From assembly GCA_944320195.1 (NCBI GenBank), contig CALUGP010000010.1, positions 24,516 to 88,515 on the forward strand: 64,000 nucleotides of DNA. Reading direction: 5' to 3'. The notes beneath the pieces are model-generated. The model saw only the letters and a program-made list of their open reading frames with translations, ran no database searches and had not been told where the DNA came from. Source of the stretch: an uncultured Prevotella sp. Lineage in GTDB: Bacteria > Bacteroidota > Bacteroidia > Bacteroidales > Bacteroidaceae. Numbering within the stretch: position 1 is the first letter of the stretch; each line of letters opens with the position of its first letter. Below, in pieces: positions 7,985 through 16,873 of this stretch. Made by a program: the position numbers and the translations under genes.

Positions 7985-9964
7985 ATGAACAGACATTATT
8001 TATTTTTGGCGGCTTTGTCGCTGGGTGTAAGCGTCAATGCGAACGCTCAGGAGACAGATGTCATGGTTGTGCAGGCCAACAAGATAGGCGCGGAAATCCA
8101 GCCTACGATGTATGGCCACTTCCTGGAGGACATTAATTTCGCTGCCGACGGAGGGTTGTATGCCGAGTTGGTGAAGAACCGCTCGTTCGAGTTTCCACAG
8201 AACCTGATGGGGTGGAGGACGTTCGGAAACGTGGCGTTGGAGGACGACGGCCCGTTCGAGCGCAATCCTCATTACGTCCGTCTTTCTCCGGCCGGTCACG
8301 GAGCGAAGTGTACAGGCATTGAGAATGAAGGCTTTTTCGGCATCGGCGTGAAAGCCGGCGAGGGCTACCGCTTCTCCGTCTGGGCCCGCGGCGAGAACCA
8401 GAAGATAAGGGTGGAGCTCGTCAACACGGCCTCAATGGGTGAAAGCCAGGTGATGACGTCAGACGTTATGGAGATTAATTCAAGGGAATGGAGGAAGTAC
8501 GAGATGGTTGTCACCCCCAAAGAGACGTTCGCGAAGGCACATCTTCGCATCTATCTCGTCTCAGACGGTAGCGTGGACTTGGAGCATGTTTCGCTCTTCC
8601 CCGTAGACACGTGGAAGGGGCGCAAGAACGGCTTGCGCAAGGATCTCGCACAAGCGTTGGCCGACACGAAGCCGGGAGTGTTCCGTTTCCCGGGCGGTTG
8701 CATAGTGGAGGGCACGGACCTTGCCACGCGTTACAACTGGAAAAACTCCGTAGGCCCGGTTGAGAACCGCCCTCTGAACGAGAACCGTTGGAACTACACG
8801 TTCCAGCACAGGCTTTATCCTGATTATTTCCAGTCTTATGGAATGGGCTTCTTCGAGCTGTTCCAGCTGGCTGAGGACATGGGTGCCGAGCCGCTGCCGG
8901 TCGTGAATTGCGGACTGGCGTGCCAGTACCAAAACAATAGCGAGGACGCCCACGTCAAGGTTGCGGACCTTGGAAGTTATGTCCAGGACGCTCTTGACCT
9001 GATAGAGTTCGCCAACGGTGACACAACGACAGAGTGGGGTCGCCTGCGTGCGGAGATGGGACACGCGGCTCCGTTCAACCTTAAGTTCATCGCCGTTGGC
9101 AACGAGCAATGGGGCGAGGAGTATCCCGCACGCCTGAAGGTCTTTGTCGAAGCCATACGCAAGGCATATCCCGACATTAAGATAATAGGTTCGTCGGGCC
9201 CTAATTCAGAGGGTAAGGACTTTGAATACCTTTGGCCGGAGATGAGGAAGCTGAAGGTTGACCTCGTTGACGAGCACTTCTACCGTCCCGAAGACTGGTT
9301 CCTTGCTTCAGGCAACAGGTATGACAATTATGACAGGAAAGGCCCCAAGGTGTTTGCCGGAGAGTATGCATGCCATGCAAGGGGCAAGAAATGGAATCAT
9401 TTTCACGCTTCCCTGCTCGAGGCGGCTTTCCTTACGGGTGTGGAGCGTAACGCCGATGTCGTCCACATGGCCACTTACGCGCCCTTGTTCGCGCATGTGG
9501 AAGGCTGGCAATGGAGGCCTGACCTTATATGGTATGACAACCTCCGCTCGGTGCGTTCGTGCAGTTGGCATGTGCAGTCGCTCTACGGGCACAACCGTGG
9601 AACCAACGTTGTTCCGCTGACTATGGACAAGAAGGCCGTGAGCGGCCAGCCGGGACAGAACGGACTGTTTGCAAGCGCTGTTTGGGACGAGCCTTCAAAG
9701 ACATACATTGTGAAGGTGGTGAACACCTCTGACAAGGCAAGGAAGATACGCCTGGAGTTTAAAGGGCTTAAGAAGTCGGCGGCGTTGGCCGACGGAAAGT
9801 GCCTTGTGTTCCATTCAGACAATCCCGATGCCGACAACACTCTTGACAATCCGTCGCTCATCGTGCCGCAAGAAAAAGCTTTGGACGTGGACGGGCATGT
9901 GGTTGAAACGGAAGTCGGCCCGGCTACATTCGTTGTGTATAAAGTGCCGACGGCTAAGAGATAA
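7985..9964 (+). CDS. Secreted alpha-L-arabinofuranosidase, GH51
   Basis: Removes terminal alpha-L-arabinofuranosyl groups from arabinan or arabinoxylan side chains. The ATG chosen lies downstream of the -7 box and starts a signal peptide (MNRHYLFLAALSLGVSVNANA); 659 residues. An N-terminal EIQPTMYGHFLEDINF segment (37-52) is typical of GH51. Residues about 95-205 look like a carbohydrate-binding module placed in the N-terminal part, as in large GH51 enzymes. The barrel follows, with acid/base Glu374 (GNEQWG) and nucleophile Glu460 (FAGEYA), then the C-terminal beta-sandwich domain. Paired divergently with GH97, suggesting joint use of plant polysaccharide side chains, which is inference. A hairpin at 10009-10040 follows the gene. 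Confidence 0.93.
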   Translation: MNRHYLFLAALSLGVSVNANAQETDVMVVQANKIGAEIQPTMYGHFLEDINFAADGGLYAELVKNRSFEFPQNLMGWRTFGNVALEDDGPFERNPHYVRLSPAGHGAKCTGIENEGFFGIGVKAGEGYRFSVWARGENQKIRVELVNTASMGESQVMTSDVMEINSREWRKYEMVVTPKETFAKAHLRIYLVSDGSVDLEHVSLFPVDTWKGRKNGLRKDLAQALADTKPGVFRFPGGCIVEGTDLATRYNWKNSVGPVENRPLNENRWNYTFQHRLYPDYFQSYGMGFFELFQLAEDMGAEPLPVVNCGLACQYQNNSEDAHVKVADLGSYVQDALDLIEFANGDTTTEWGRLRAEMGHAAPFNLKFIAVGNEQWGEEYPARLKVFVEAIRKAYPDIKIIGSSGPNSEGKDFEYLWPEMRKLKVDLVDEHFYRPEDWFLASGNRYDNYDRKGPKVFAGEYACHARGKKWNHFHASLLEAAFLTGVERNADVVHMATYAPLFAHVEGWQWRPDLIWYDNLRSVRSCSWHVQSLYGHNRGTNVVPLTMDKKAVSGQPGQNGLFASAVWDEPSKTYIVKVVNTSDKARKIRLEFKGLKKSAALADGKCLVFHSDNPDADNTLDNPSLIVPQEKALDVDGHVVETEVGPATFVVYKVPTAKR

Positions 9965-10008
9965 CGCTCCTGCCACACGTAAGCCGGCTATCTTTTACCG
10001 GTTGTTGA

Positions 10009-10040
10009 GGCCGCATGCGGAACTAATAACGCATGCGGCC
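10009..10040 (+). terminator. Terminator-like hairpin after the GH51 gene
   Basis: GGCCGCATGCG (10009-10019) pairs with CGCATGCGGCC (10030-10040) around a 10-nt loop; TTAATCGTCTT follows. An 11-bp GC-rich stem 45 bp past the stop codon, with only a weak T tract. Confidence 0.7.
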
Positions 10041-10103
10041 TTAATCGTCTTATATACAATGAGTTATGTGTTTTGTATGAAGTTTTGCATTAATCTTGGC
10101 GCG

Positions 10104-10213
10104 CCTAATGCCCGAGCCTTCATGCAAAATGCCGTATCTTACATTCCCAGAGGCCGTATATGCCGTCCCGAAAGGCCGTCTTTTACAACACGTTTTACGG
10201 TCTTTTGAAAAGC
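10104..10213. repeat. 22-bp phased repeat array (copy at 10.1 kb)
   Basis: Five units in 22-bp phase start at 10104, 10126, 10148, 10170 and 10192. The best conserved are AAAATGCCGTATCTTACA, AGAGGCCGTAT, GAAAGGCCGTCTTTTACA and TTTTACGGTCTTTTGA. It occupies the middle of the 455-bp spacer between the GH51 gene and frr and is related to arrays at 14.3, 23.4, 28.6, 38.7 and 46.3 kb. No coding capacity is evident. Confidence 0.75.
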
Positions 10214-10295
10214 CGCAATTATGGAAGTGTGTTTTTGGTGCGAGCTTGTTATCATGTTTTATGCCGGCCAACGCTTAATTCTTATTTAAAAACGC

Positions 10296-10326
10296 TTGTG
10301 TTTCAGAAATAAATTCATATTTTTGC
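10296..10326 (+). promoter_or_regulatory. Promoter of frr
   Basis: TTG at 10296-10298, a 19-nt spacer, then TATTTTTGC at 10318-10326. It lies about 95 bp upstream of the chosen frr start and can serve frr, rsgA and the helicase. Confidence 0.7.
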
Positions 10327-10419
10327 AGATGATAATCGGGGTGTGCGGTTTTTGGGGACAAGTTCCCATTTCAGCATGCCCACGTTGCAATGGCAAACGG
10401 AAAACCAAATAAAGAATAT

Positions 10420-10980
10420 ATGATTGACGTAAAAGCAACTTTGAAAGAAAGCGAAGAACGGATGGAGATGGCCGCAATGTACTTGGAAGACCAGCTCTCG
10501 CATGTCCGTGCCGGCCGCGCCAATGTGGCCATACTTGATGGCGTAAGGGTGAATTCCTACGGCTCGATGGTGCCTCTGAACCAGGTGGCCAACGTGTCTA
10601 CGCCCGACCCACGCACCATCGCCATACGTCCTTGGGACAAGAAGATGATAAAGGATATAGAAAAGGCCATAATGGACTCAGACGTTGGCATTACTCCCGA
10701 GAACAACGGAGAGATAGTGCGCCTGGGCATACCCCAGCCTACGGAAGAGCGCCGCAAGGATTTGGCCAAGCAATGCAACAAGATGGGCGAGAAGGCCAAG
10801 GTTGAGGTGCGCAACGTGCGTAGTGACATAAAGGACAAGCTGAAGAAGGCCATAAAAGACGGCCTCTCTGAGGACAACGAGAAGGACGCCGAGGCCGAAC
10901 TTCAGAAAATTCATGATAAATTCATCAGGAAAATTGACGATCTGCTGGCGGCAAAGACCAAGGAAATAATGACGGTATAA
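10420..10980 (+). CDS. frr: Ribosome recycling factor
   Basis: Splits post-termination ribosomes together with EF-G. The chosen ATG (MIDVKATLKESEERME) gives 186 residues, the usual length of the family; an in-frame ATG 30 bp upstream would add ten unmatched residues. The helical-bundle segment with HVRAGRANVAILDGVRV and the IAIRPWDKKMIKDIEKAI segment are characteristic. It leads a likely operon with rsgA (101 bp on) and a helicase. Confidence 0.95.
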   Translation: MIDVKATLKESEERMEMAAMYLEDQLSHVRAGRANVAILDGVRVNSYGSMVPLNQVANVSTPDPRTIAIRPWDKKMIKDIEKAIMDSDVGITPENNGEIVRLGIPQPTEERRKDLAKQCNKMGEKAKVEVRNVRSDIKDKLKKAIKDGLSEDNEKDAEAELQKIHDKFIRKIDDLLAAKTKEIMTV

Positions 10981-11003
10981 GTTGAATGTGAAGAATCGAG
11001 AGT

Positions 11004-11056
11004 GAAAAGTGAAAAATCCGATACTCTTTTGTTTGTGTGTGGATTTTTCACTTTTC
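11004..11056. repeat. 16-bp inverted repeat between frr and rsgA
   Basis: GAAAAGTGAAAAATCC (11004-11019) pairs perfectly with GGATTTTTCACTTTTC (11041-11056) around a 21-nt loop. It lies in the short frr-rsgA spacer and could end or attenuate the transcript. Related AT-rich, GTGAAAAGTGAAAA-like inverted repeats occur at 47577-47634 and, more distantly, at 43888-43991. Confidence 0.75.
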
Positions 11057-11081
11057 GCTTTTCATACTCAACCCTTTGACA

Positions 11082-12014
11082 ATGAACGGACTTGTAATAA
11101 AGAATACTGGCAGCTGGTACACCGTGCTCGCCGACGACGGGCAAACCATAGAATGCAAGATAAAGGGCAATTTCCGCCTGAAGGGAATACGCAGTACCAA
11201 TCCCATCGCCGTAGGCGACAGGGTAGTGATAGTGCGCAATCCGGAGGGGACGGCGTTCATAACCGAGATTGAAGACCGCAAGAATTACATTATCCGCAAG
11301 TCGCCCAACTTGTCCAAGCAGAGCCATATCATAGCCGCGAACGTTGACCAGGCGTTCCTCGTCGTAACCGTTAATTACCCCCAGACATCGACCACTTTCA
11401 TCGACCGTTTCCTCGCATCGGCCGAAGCTTACCGTGTGCCTGTTGTCCTTGTGTTCAACAAGACCGACATGCTTCTTCCTGAGGAACTTGAATATCAGCG
11501 CATGATGATACGCCTTTATGAGACGATAGGTTATCAATGCAAGGCCGTATCGGCCGTTGATGAAGCCGTGTCGGAGGCTTTGAGGCCTTTGCTTGAGGGC
11601 AAGATAACCCTGTTCAGCGGAAATAGCGGAGTGGGCAAGAGCACATTGCTAAACCATTTGATACCAGGACTAAACCTTCGTACCGCCGAGATAAGCGAGG
11701 CGCATAATACCGGAATGCATACCACCACATTTAGCGAGATGCTAAGATTACCCTACGGAGGTTGGGCTATAGACACTCCCGGGATAAAAGGTTTCGGCAC
11801 GTTCGACATGGAACCTGAAGAGATTTGCGGATATTTTAAGGAGATTTTCAGTTTTTCCAAAGATTGCCGCTTCCGTAATTGCACGCATACACATGAACCC
11901 GGATGCGCCGTCCGCAAGGCGGTTGGGGAGCATTATATAGCTGAGAGCCGCTATGCCTCTTATCTTAGCATGCTTCAGGACAAGGAAGAAGGAAAATATA
12001 GAGAGGCATTTTAG
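11082..12014 (+). CDS. rsgA: Ribosome small subunit-dependent GTPase RsgA
   Basis: Circularly permuted GTPase that checks late 30S subunit maturation. The chosen ATG gives 310 residues starting [15 protein letters not shown]; the longer frame upstream runs through the inverted repeat and is not used. An OB-fold domain is followed by G4 NKTD (126-129), G1 GNSGVGKS (180-187) and G3 DTPG (231-234), in the permuted order G4-G1-G3. The C-terminal zinc-binding segment is [14 protein letters not shown] (262-275). Lies between frr and the helicase on one strand. Confidence 0.95.
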   Translation: MNGLVIKNTGSWYTVLADDGQTIECKIKGNFRLKGIRSTNPIAVGDRVVIVRNPEGTAFITEIEDRKNYIIRKSPNLSKQSHIIAANVDQAFLVVTVNYPQTSTTFIDRFLASAEAYRVPVVLVFNKTDMLLPEELEYQRMMIRLYETIGYQCKAVSAVDEAVSEALRPLLEGKITLFSGNSGVGKSTLLNHLIPGLNLRTAEISEAHNTGMHTTTFSEMLRLPYGGWAIDTPGIKGFGTFDMEPEEICGYFKEIFSFSKDCRFRNCTHTHEPGCAVRKAVGEHYIAESRYASYLSMLQDKEEGKYREAF

Positions 12015-12042
12015 CGGCAATAATGTAAACAAGCGAAACAAG

Positions 12043-14214
12043 GTGGAAAACGTAAGTAATCAGGAGTTAGAACTGGCATGGAAGATTGTGGAAAGGACTG
12101 GCGCAAACCTGTTTCTCACAGGTAAGGCCGGCACAGGCAAGACCACGTTCTTGAAAAAACTAAAGGAGAAGTCGGAAAAGCGTATGGTAGTGCTTGCACC
12201 GACGGGCATTGCGGCAATAAATGCTGGGGGAGTGACCATACACTCTTTTTTCCAGCTGCCTCTGTCGCCATATCTCCCCGGAACCACGTTTGACCGCGGT
12301 GACAGGAAATATTTTACCTTTAGCAAAGTAAAGAAAGACATCATACGCACACTCGATTTGCTTGTCATAGACGAAATAAGCATGGTGCGTGCCGATTTGC
12401 TTGATGCCGTAGATTCGGTCATGCGGCGTTACCGTGACCATGACAAGCCTTTTGGCGGCGCGCAGCTCTTGCTGATCGGGGACTTGCAACAGCTTGCCCC
12501 TGTTGTGAAGGACAACGAGTGGGCCTTACTCAGTTCTGTATACGCCACGCCGTATTTTTTTTCAAGCAAGGCACTGGCATTGAGCGGCTATCAGATAATA
12601 GAGCTAAAGACCGTATACAGGCAACAAGACGCGGCTTTCATATCGTTGTTGAACCAGATTAGGGATAATCGCGCCACCGATGAAACTTTGAATGAACTTA
12701 ACAGGCGGTATGTCCCTAACTTCAAGCCAGACAAAAAGAGCGACTACATACGTCTTACCACCCATAATTATCAGGCTCAGGCCATCAACGATGGCGAGCT
12801 CGCGGCCCTGCCGACAGACGAATATGTGTTTGATGCGGAAGTTGAAGGCACATTCCCGGAGGCTTCTTATCCAGCTGACAAGCAGCTTGTCTTGAAGCAA
12901 GGGGCGCAGATAATGTTTATAAAGAACGACACGGAAAGGCGCTTTTTCAACGGAATGATAGGAGAGATCGTGTCTGTTGACGGCAAGACCATCATGGTGA
13001 AAGGCAAGAACGACAATCAGGCGTTCAAGCTGGAAATGGCGGAATGGACAAACTCCAAATACACTTTGGACAACGCTTCAAAGGAAATAAGGGAGACGGT
13101 GGAGGGCGTGTTCAGGCAATATCCGTTGCGCCTGGCATGGGCTATAACGATACACAAAAGCCAAGGACTAACGTTTGACCATGCCATCATTGACGCATCG
13201 CATTCTTTTGCACACGGGCAGGCTTATGTGGCGTTGAGCCGTTGCCGCACGCTTGACGGCATCGTGCTGAGTACCCCGTTGCAACGTGACGCCATGATAA
13301 GCGACGAGGTGGTTGACTCGTATGTCAACAAGATGGACGCACGCATGCCTACGGATGAAGATCTTTCCGCCTTGCAACGTTGCTATGTCATCCAGTTGCT
13401 GGACGAGCTCTTTGATTTTCAGCCGCTTCAATCATCGTTCAACCTTTTGACGAGAACTATCGACGAGCATTTTTACCGTAAGTTTCCCAAGCTGTTGGCT
13501 GAATATAAACGGCTGGGAATGGCGTTTGGCGGGATGATCGACGTTGCGCGAAAGTTCAAGATGCAGTACACGCGGCTGGTAGACGCGTCGTCCAAGGACG
13601 GCGAGGGGTTGGTTCAGGAGCGCGTCAGCAAGGCCGCGGCGTATTATCTGGCCAAGCTGTCAGAGTTCTCTTTGTTATGCGGAAAGACGAAAATAGACAC
13701 GGACAACAAGGCGGTAAGGAAGCAGTTTGATGACAGGTTTTCAACGTTTAAGAACGAATTGGCCATGAAAACACGTCTGCTTAAACATGAATGTGATGAA
13801 GGTGTCAGGTTTTCTGTTGCAGATTATTTGTCGGCGAAGGCTAAGATATTGCTGGGTGTCGGCGACCCGGTTGCCGACGCTCGGCCTGCAAAGAAGGCCA
13901 AGACACCCAAGCCTGTCAAGCCTAATACGCGTGAAATCAGCTATGCGATGTTCAATGAAGGCATGTCGGTTGAGCGTATAGCAAAGGAGCGCGGGCTTGC
14001 CGCAAGCACAATACTCGGTCATTTGTTGTATTATGTCAAGACCGGACAGGTGGATGTTGCCCGACTTGTGTCGAGAGAGCATATAGAAGAAGTGCGGATG
14101 TATCTGCTTGACCATCCGAAGCCCGGTTCGTTGGCTGAGATTAAGGAGGCCGTCAGCCCTTCCATAACTTATGAGGAAATACGTTTGGTGTTGGAGACGG
14201 GTGGCAACGTATAA
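12043..14214 (+). CDS. PIF1/RecD-like helicase with C-terminal HTH domain
   Basis: A 723-residue superfamily 1 helicase-like ATPase. Walker A is LTGKAGTGKTT (residues 26-35) and Walker B LLVIDEISMV; the conserved end motif is HGQAYVALSRCRTLDGI. Towards the C-terminus, ISYAMFNEGMSVERIAKERG begins a helix-turn-helix of the kind found at the end of RecQ-type helicases. The GTG chosen aligns with the start of its paralogue at 26.7-28.4 kb; an ATG 90 bp upstream would overlap rsgA by 62 bp. Role in DNA repair or replication is inferred from family. It shares the frr-rsgA direction. Confidence 0.85.
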   Translation: MENVSNQELELAWKIVERTGANLFLTGKAGTGKTTFLKKLKEKSEKRMVVLAPTGIAAINAGGVTIHSFFQLPLSPYLPGTTFDRGDRKYFTFSKVKKDIIRTLDLLVIDEISMVRADLLDAVDSVMRRYRDHDKPFGGAQLLLIGDLQQLAPVVKDNEWALLSSVYATPYFFSSKALALSGYQIIELKTVYRQQDAAFISLLNQIRDNRATDETLNELNRRYVPNFKPDKKSDYIRLTTHNYQAQAINDGELAALPTDEYVFDAEVEGTFPEASYPADKQLVLKQGAQIMFIKNDTERRFFNGMIGEIVSVDGKTIMVKGKNDNQAFKLEMAEWTNSKYTLDNASKEIRETVEGVFRQYPLRLAWAITIHKSQGLTFDHAIIDASHSFAHGQAYVALSRCRTLDGIVLSTPLQRDAMISDEVVDSYVNKMDARMPTDEDLSALQRCYVIQLLDELFDFQPLQSSFNLLTRTIDEHFYRKFPKLLAEYKRLGMAFGGMIDVARKFKMQYTRLVDASSKDGEGLVQERVSKAAAYYLAKLSEFSLLCGKTKIDTDNKAVRKQFDDRFSTFKNELAMKTRLLKHECDEGVRFSVADYLSAKAKILLGVGDPVADARPAKKAKTPKPVKPNTREISYAMFNEGMSVERIAKERGLAASTILGHLLYYVKTGQVDVARLVSREHIEEVRMYLLDHPKPGSLAEIKEAVSPSITYEEIRLVLETGGNV

Positions 14215-14259
14215 GCGGCTGGCGGCCGACTGCATTTCTGCTTATTTCTCTCCGATTCC

Positions 14260-14347
14260 TAAAAGGCGGCTTTTTGCATTGCAGAAGGCCGCCTTTCGCT
14301 TTATGAAAGGCCATGAAACGCACGCTGATTCGCGGCCTTTTGCAGGC
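14260..14347. repeat. 22-bp phased repeat array (copy at 14.3 kb), entering a gene
   Basis: Four units start at 14260, 14282, 14304 and 14326: TAAAAGGCGGCTTTTTGCA, CAGAAGGCCGCCTTTCGC, TGAAAGGCCATGAAACGC and TGATTCGCGGCCTTTTGCA (trimmed). The first two form a hairpin (14262-14270 with 14288-14296) between the convergent helicase and TPR genes and may terminate both. The last two lie inside the 3' end of the TPR gene. Confidence 0.75.
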
Positions 14348-14912
14348 AGCCTTTTATCATGTTGTCCAGCTGCTTAAGGCGGCCCATGCTGACACTTGTG
14401 GGAAACGCCCTGTAACATGCGGCTGCAGACATGAACGTTTCGGCGGCTTTGCCCCATTCTTCCAAGAACATGTGGCAGAATCCTAGGCGGTACAGGGCGT
14501 CGGCTTTTTCCTCCTTTCGGCAGACAAGAATCTGTTTTTCGTAAAACGGTATGGCTTTGTCGTACTCCCCAATCTTGAAGTGGCTTTCGGCCGCGGTGTT
14601 GTAGTAAACATTGCGTTCGGCAGGTGCGTATACGTCAATGTGCGGCATCGCCCTGTCCAGGTACAGACAGGCTTTGGGATAGTCTTGTTCATGATAGTAG
14701 CAAATGCCGATATATGCGATGAAGCGTGGATTGAGTTTGTATTTTTTGTCAAGCTTTATGAAAAGTGTCAGGGCTTCGTGATATTTGCCGCCGGCAAAAT
14801 AATCGACGGCCATTCCCAGCCGTCTTGTGTCGGGAACGGTGTCGCTGTGCTGCCCGTTTGCGTAGATCGGAATTGCAAGCAATAAGACCAGTGTCGCCAC
14901 GATGAGTCTCAT
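14301..14912 (-). CDS. Secreted TPR-repeat protein
   Basis: A 203-residue protein with a signal peptide (MRLIVATLVLLLAIPIYANG) and tetratricopeptide-like helical pairs from about residue 30 to 180, for example YFAGGKYHEALTLFIKLDKK and YRLGFCHMFLEEWGKAAETF. TPRs mediate protein contacts; no catalytic motif is seen. Its ATG overlaps the stop of the upstream M64 peptidase gene by 4 bp (ATGA), so the two are translationally coupled and may act together in the periplasm. Its last 16 or so codons lie in a 22-bp repeat array, so the C-terminus may be a recent extension. Confidence 0.8.
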   Translation of the reverse strand: MRLIVATLVLLLAIPIYANGQHSDTVPDTRRLGMAVDYFAGGKYHEALTLFIKLDKKYKLNPRFIAYIGICYYHEQDYPKACLYLDRAMPHIDVYAPAERNVYYNTAAESHFKIGEYDKAIPFYEKQILVCRKEEKADALYRLGFCHMFLEEWGKAAETFMSAAACYRAFPTSVSMGRLKQLDNMIKGCLQKAANQRAFHGLS

Positions 14913-16198
14913 TTCGTGTAAAAGTCAATAAGGCGTTGTAGGGCGTTACGGCATATTGTGCAGAACTCGGGGTTCTCATTCGTGCGCATCCTGCAATCCT
15001 GCATTCCGCGATAAACACCTTTCATGCTGTATCCCGCACCTTCGAAGAGCCCTATTTTTGAACTTATGGTATCGGGATTCTCGCTTTCGGGAGTAGGTAT
15101 GGGCGTGCAGGGCTGAATCAGTTTTTCCCATTTGCCGTGAAAGTCGTGTCGGGTCGTGATGTTGGGTTCCCATGGTTCGACATCGTGCGGATACATTGGT
15201 ATCTGCTCGAAGTCGTATGCATACTCGTCGGCAAGCCCCCCGAAGCTGTGCCCGAACTCGTGTACCACGACAGGCTTGAACATCGGGTGGTGCGTCATTG
15301 ACAACACGTAAGAATTGAGAATGCCGCCACCGCCGTATTCATCGGTGTTTACCAAAATGATTATGTGCTCATACGGCGTGCCTGCCAGGCGGTCGTGAAG
15401 TGTGGCGAGATTGAGGGTCGTAAGGTATCTGTTGCTGTAAAATGTGTCGAAATGGGAACTTAGCGACGTGTCTTTCCATATGCCTTTTGACGGTTCGCTG
15501 GTGCCGCTTTCATTGGAAACCGATTTTACGGCTATTATGTTGAATCTGTCTCTTGCAGACTTGAACGGTTCGTGTGCGAATATGGCTTCCGTCGCGTCTT
15601 TTGCATCTTTGATGTATGTGTCCATTTCAGCGTTGGTGTATCCTTCGGCAACAAACGCGATGTGTATGCACCGTGACGTGTCGTTGGCCTGTTGCAGTGT
15701 TTCGTAAGGTGTAGTCCCGTGTTCTCCGCTATGCCTGATGAGGATGTCAGTGGGTATGACGGTGTGGGTGTAAGCGGCGGTCACATTGCGTCTGTTGTCA
15801 CGCAGTTCGACAGTTATGTCAACGGTGTCTTTGGGCATCGGGACGAGAAAAACGTTTTCAAATGCCTTGCCCGGGCCAGCCGCTTCGTCATATGACAGCC
15901 ATTCTTGAAACAATGTGGAAAAGGAGCTCTTGTATATCACGCTGTCATTGCGATGCGGTCTGACAGTTATCTGTCCGTTGCCTTCAACAGGTATCTGGCT
16001 TAGTCTTTGCTTCTTTCCATACCAATGTGGCATGGAGTGCATCTCGGCCAGGCTGATGTCTTGTCTAGCTTTGTTGCCGGAAAATATGTAGTCGAGACGC
16101 AGCGTCCGGTCGTTAAAATATGTGTCGAAATCTTGGGCGATGACGTTTGCGCACACTATGGCTGAGATGGTGATGGCTATGATTCTTTTTTTTAACAT
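14909..16198 (-). CDS. Secreted M64 family metallopeptidase (IgA peptidase M64-like)
   Basis: A 429-residue zinc peptidase with a signal peptide (MLKKRIIAITISAIVCANVIA). An N-terminal beta-rich domain with LDYIFSGN, typical of peptidase M64, comes first. The catalytic domain has HEFGHSFGGLADEY: His313, Glu314 and His317 give the HExxH site and Asp324 is the likely third zinc ligand. The family is named for a Clostridium ramosum IgA protease, but substrates of Bacteroidota members are mostly unknown. It lies 75 bp downstream of folK and is coupled to the TPR gene. Confidence 0.9.
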   Translation of the reverse strand: MLKKRIIAITISAIVCANVIAQDFDTYFNDRTLRLDYIFSGNKARQDISLAEMHSMPHWYGKKQRLSQIPVEGNGQITVRPHRNDSVIYKSSFSTLFQEWLSYDEAAGPGKAFENVFLVPMPKDTVDITVELRDNRRNVTAAYTHTVIPTDILIRHSGEHGTTPYETLQQANDTSRCIHIAFVAEGYTNAEMDTYIKDAKDATEAIFAHEPFKSARDRFNIIAVKSVSNESGTSEPSKGIWKDTSLSSHFDTFYSNRYLTTLNLATLHDRLAGTPYEHIIILVNTDEYGGGGILNSYVLSMTHHPMFKPVVVHEFGHSFGGLADEYAYDFEQIPMYPHDVEPWEPNITTRHDFHGKWEKLIQPCTPIPTPESENPDTISSKIGLFEGAGYSMKGVYRGMQDCRMRTNENPEFCTICRNALQRLIDFYTK

Positions 16199-16273
16199 GG
16201 ATTAATAGTGTTTATAGTTAATGTTTGTCTGTTTTGTTTGTCACAAATGCTCGGTTGCTTTCGCCTGCAAACT

Positions 16274-16654
16274 TCAAAACGGGCACACCTTCATAAGTTC
16301 TATGATGTAGTTGCGCTTCCAGTCATCTTCATGCAAGACCGCGTTCCCGTATTTAAGTATGTCTATGTCCATTTTGACGATGTCGCGTGAACGGGCTTGG
16401 CGAGTGTTGCCGCATGTAGACTCAATGTGTTTCAGTGCGCGGTTTATGTAATCAATGCTAAATGACGTATGGGCGAAGGCAAGGCAATTCAGAAATCTGT
16501 CCGACTTGATTCCTATCGGTTCGGTCCATTTGCATTCGCTGAACATCAAGGTCTGTCCGAATGTCTTGAGCAGTTCTGATTTTGCATCAGCGATGTTCTT
16601 CTCCTGATCGTAATTGCTTCCGAGTGACAATATGAGCTCTTTCTGTTCGGCCAT
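16274..16654 (-). CDS. folK: HPPK-like 2-amino-4-hydroxy-6-hydroxymethyldihydropteridine diphosphokinase
   Basis: Transfers pyrophosphate from ATP to hydroxymethyl-dihydropterin in folate synthesis. The start chosen (MAEQKELILSLGSNYD) gives 126 residues and places the family-typical ILSLGSN near the N-terminus; the longer frame would begin upstream of the likely transcription start. The signature region RSRDIVKMDIDIL and the FLNCLAFAHT segment match HPPK, but the protein is shorter than the usual 150-160 residues and divergent, so activity is not certain. Confidence 0.75.
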   Translation of the reverse strand: MAEQKELILSLGSNYDQEKNIADAKSELLKTFGQTLMFSECKWTEPIGIKSDRFLNCLAFAHTSFSIDYINRALKHIESTCGNTRQARSRDIVKMDIDILKYGNAVLHEDDWKRNYIIELMKVCPF

Positions 16655-16759
16655 TTTGTGGATGTTGTACTTGTTTCTACCTCTTTTTAATATTCGTAAT
16701 GCGTATGCAGATTGCATGTAATGCATTAAAACTGTGGTTAAGAGGTTTAATATTTTTAG

Positions 16760-16767
16760 CAAAGATA
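16760..16767 (-). promoter_or_regulatory. -7 box upstream of folK
   Basis: TATCTTTG on the minus strand. No clear -33 box. A transcript from here would exclude the longest folK frame (start 16762), supporting the start at 16654. Confidence 0.55.
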
Positions 16768-16817
16768 CTAATATTTCTCAATTAACGTTTTATGTCGGAT
16801 GATTTTTATGAAATATT

Positions 16818-16848
16818 TTTGCCGCATGATGGATTTTTATTACTTTTG
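16818..16848 (+). promoter_or_regulatory. Promoter of the MORN-repeat gene
   Basis: TTTG at 16818-16821, 19-nt spacer, TACTTTTG at 16841-16848: a full consensus match 25 bp upstream of the GTG start. Confidence 0.75.
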
Positions 16849-16873
16849 GTGATAAATTAAAAAACGACCGATC

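Noticed and set aside
9804-10208. 134-residue frame over the end of the GH51 gene
   Set aside because: Begins inside the GH51 coding region in another frame, crosses its terminator and ends in a repeat array.
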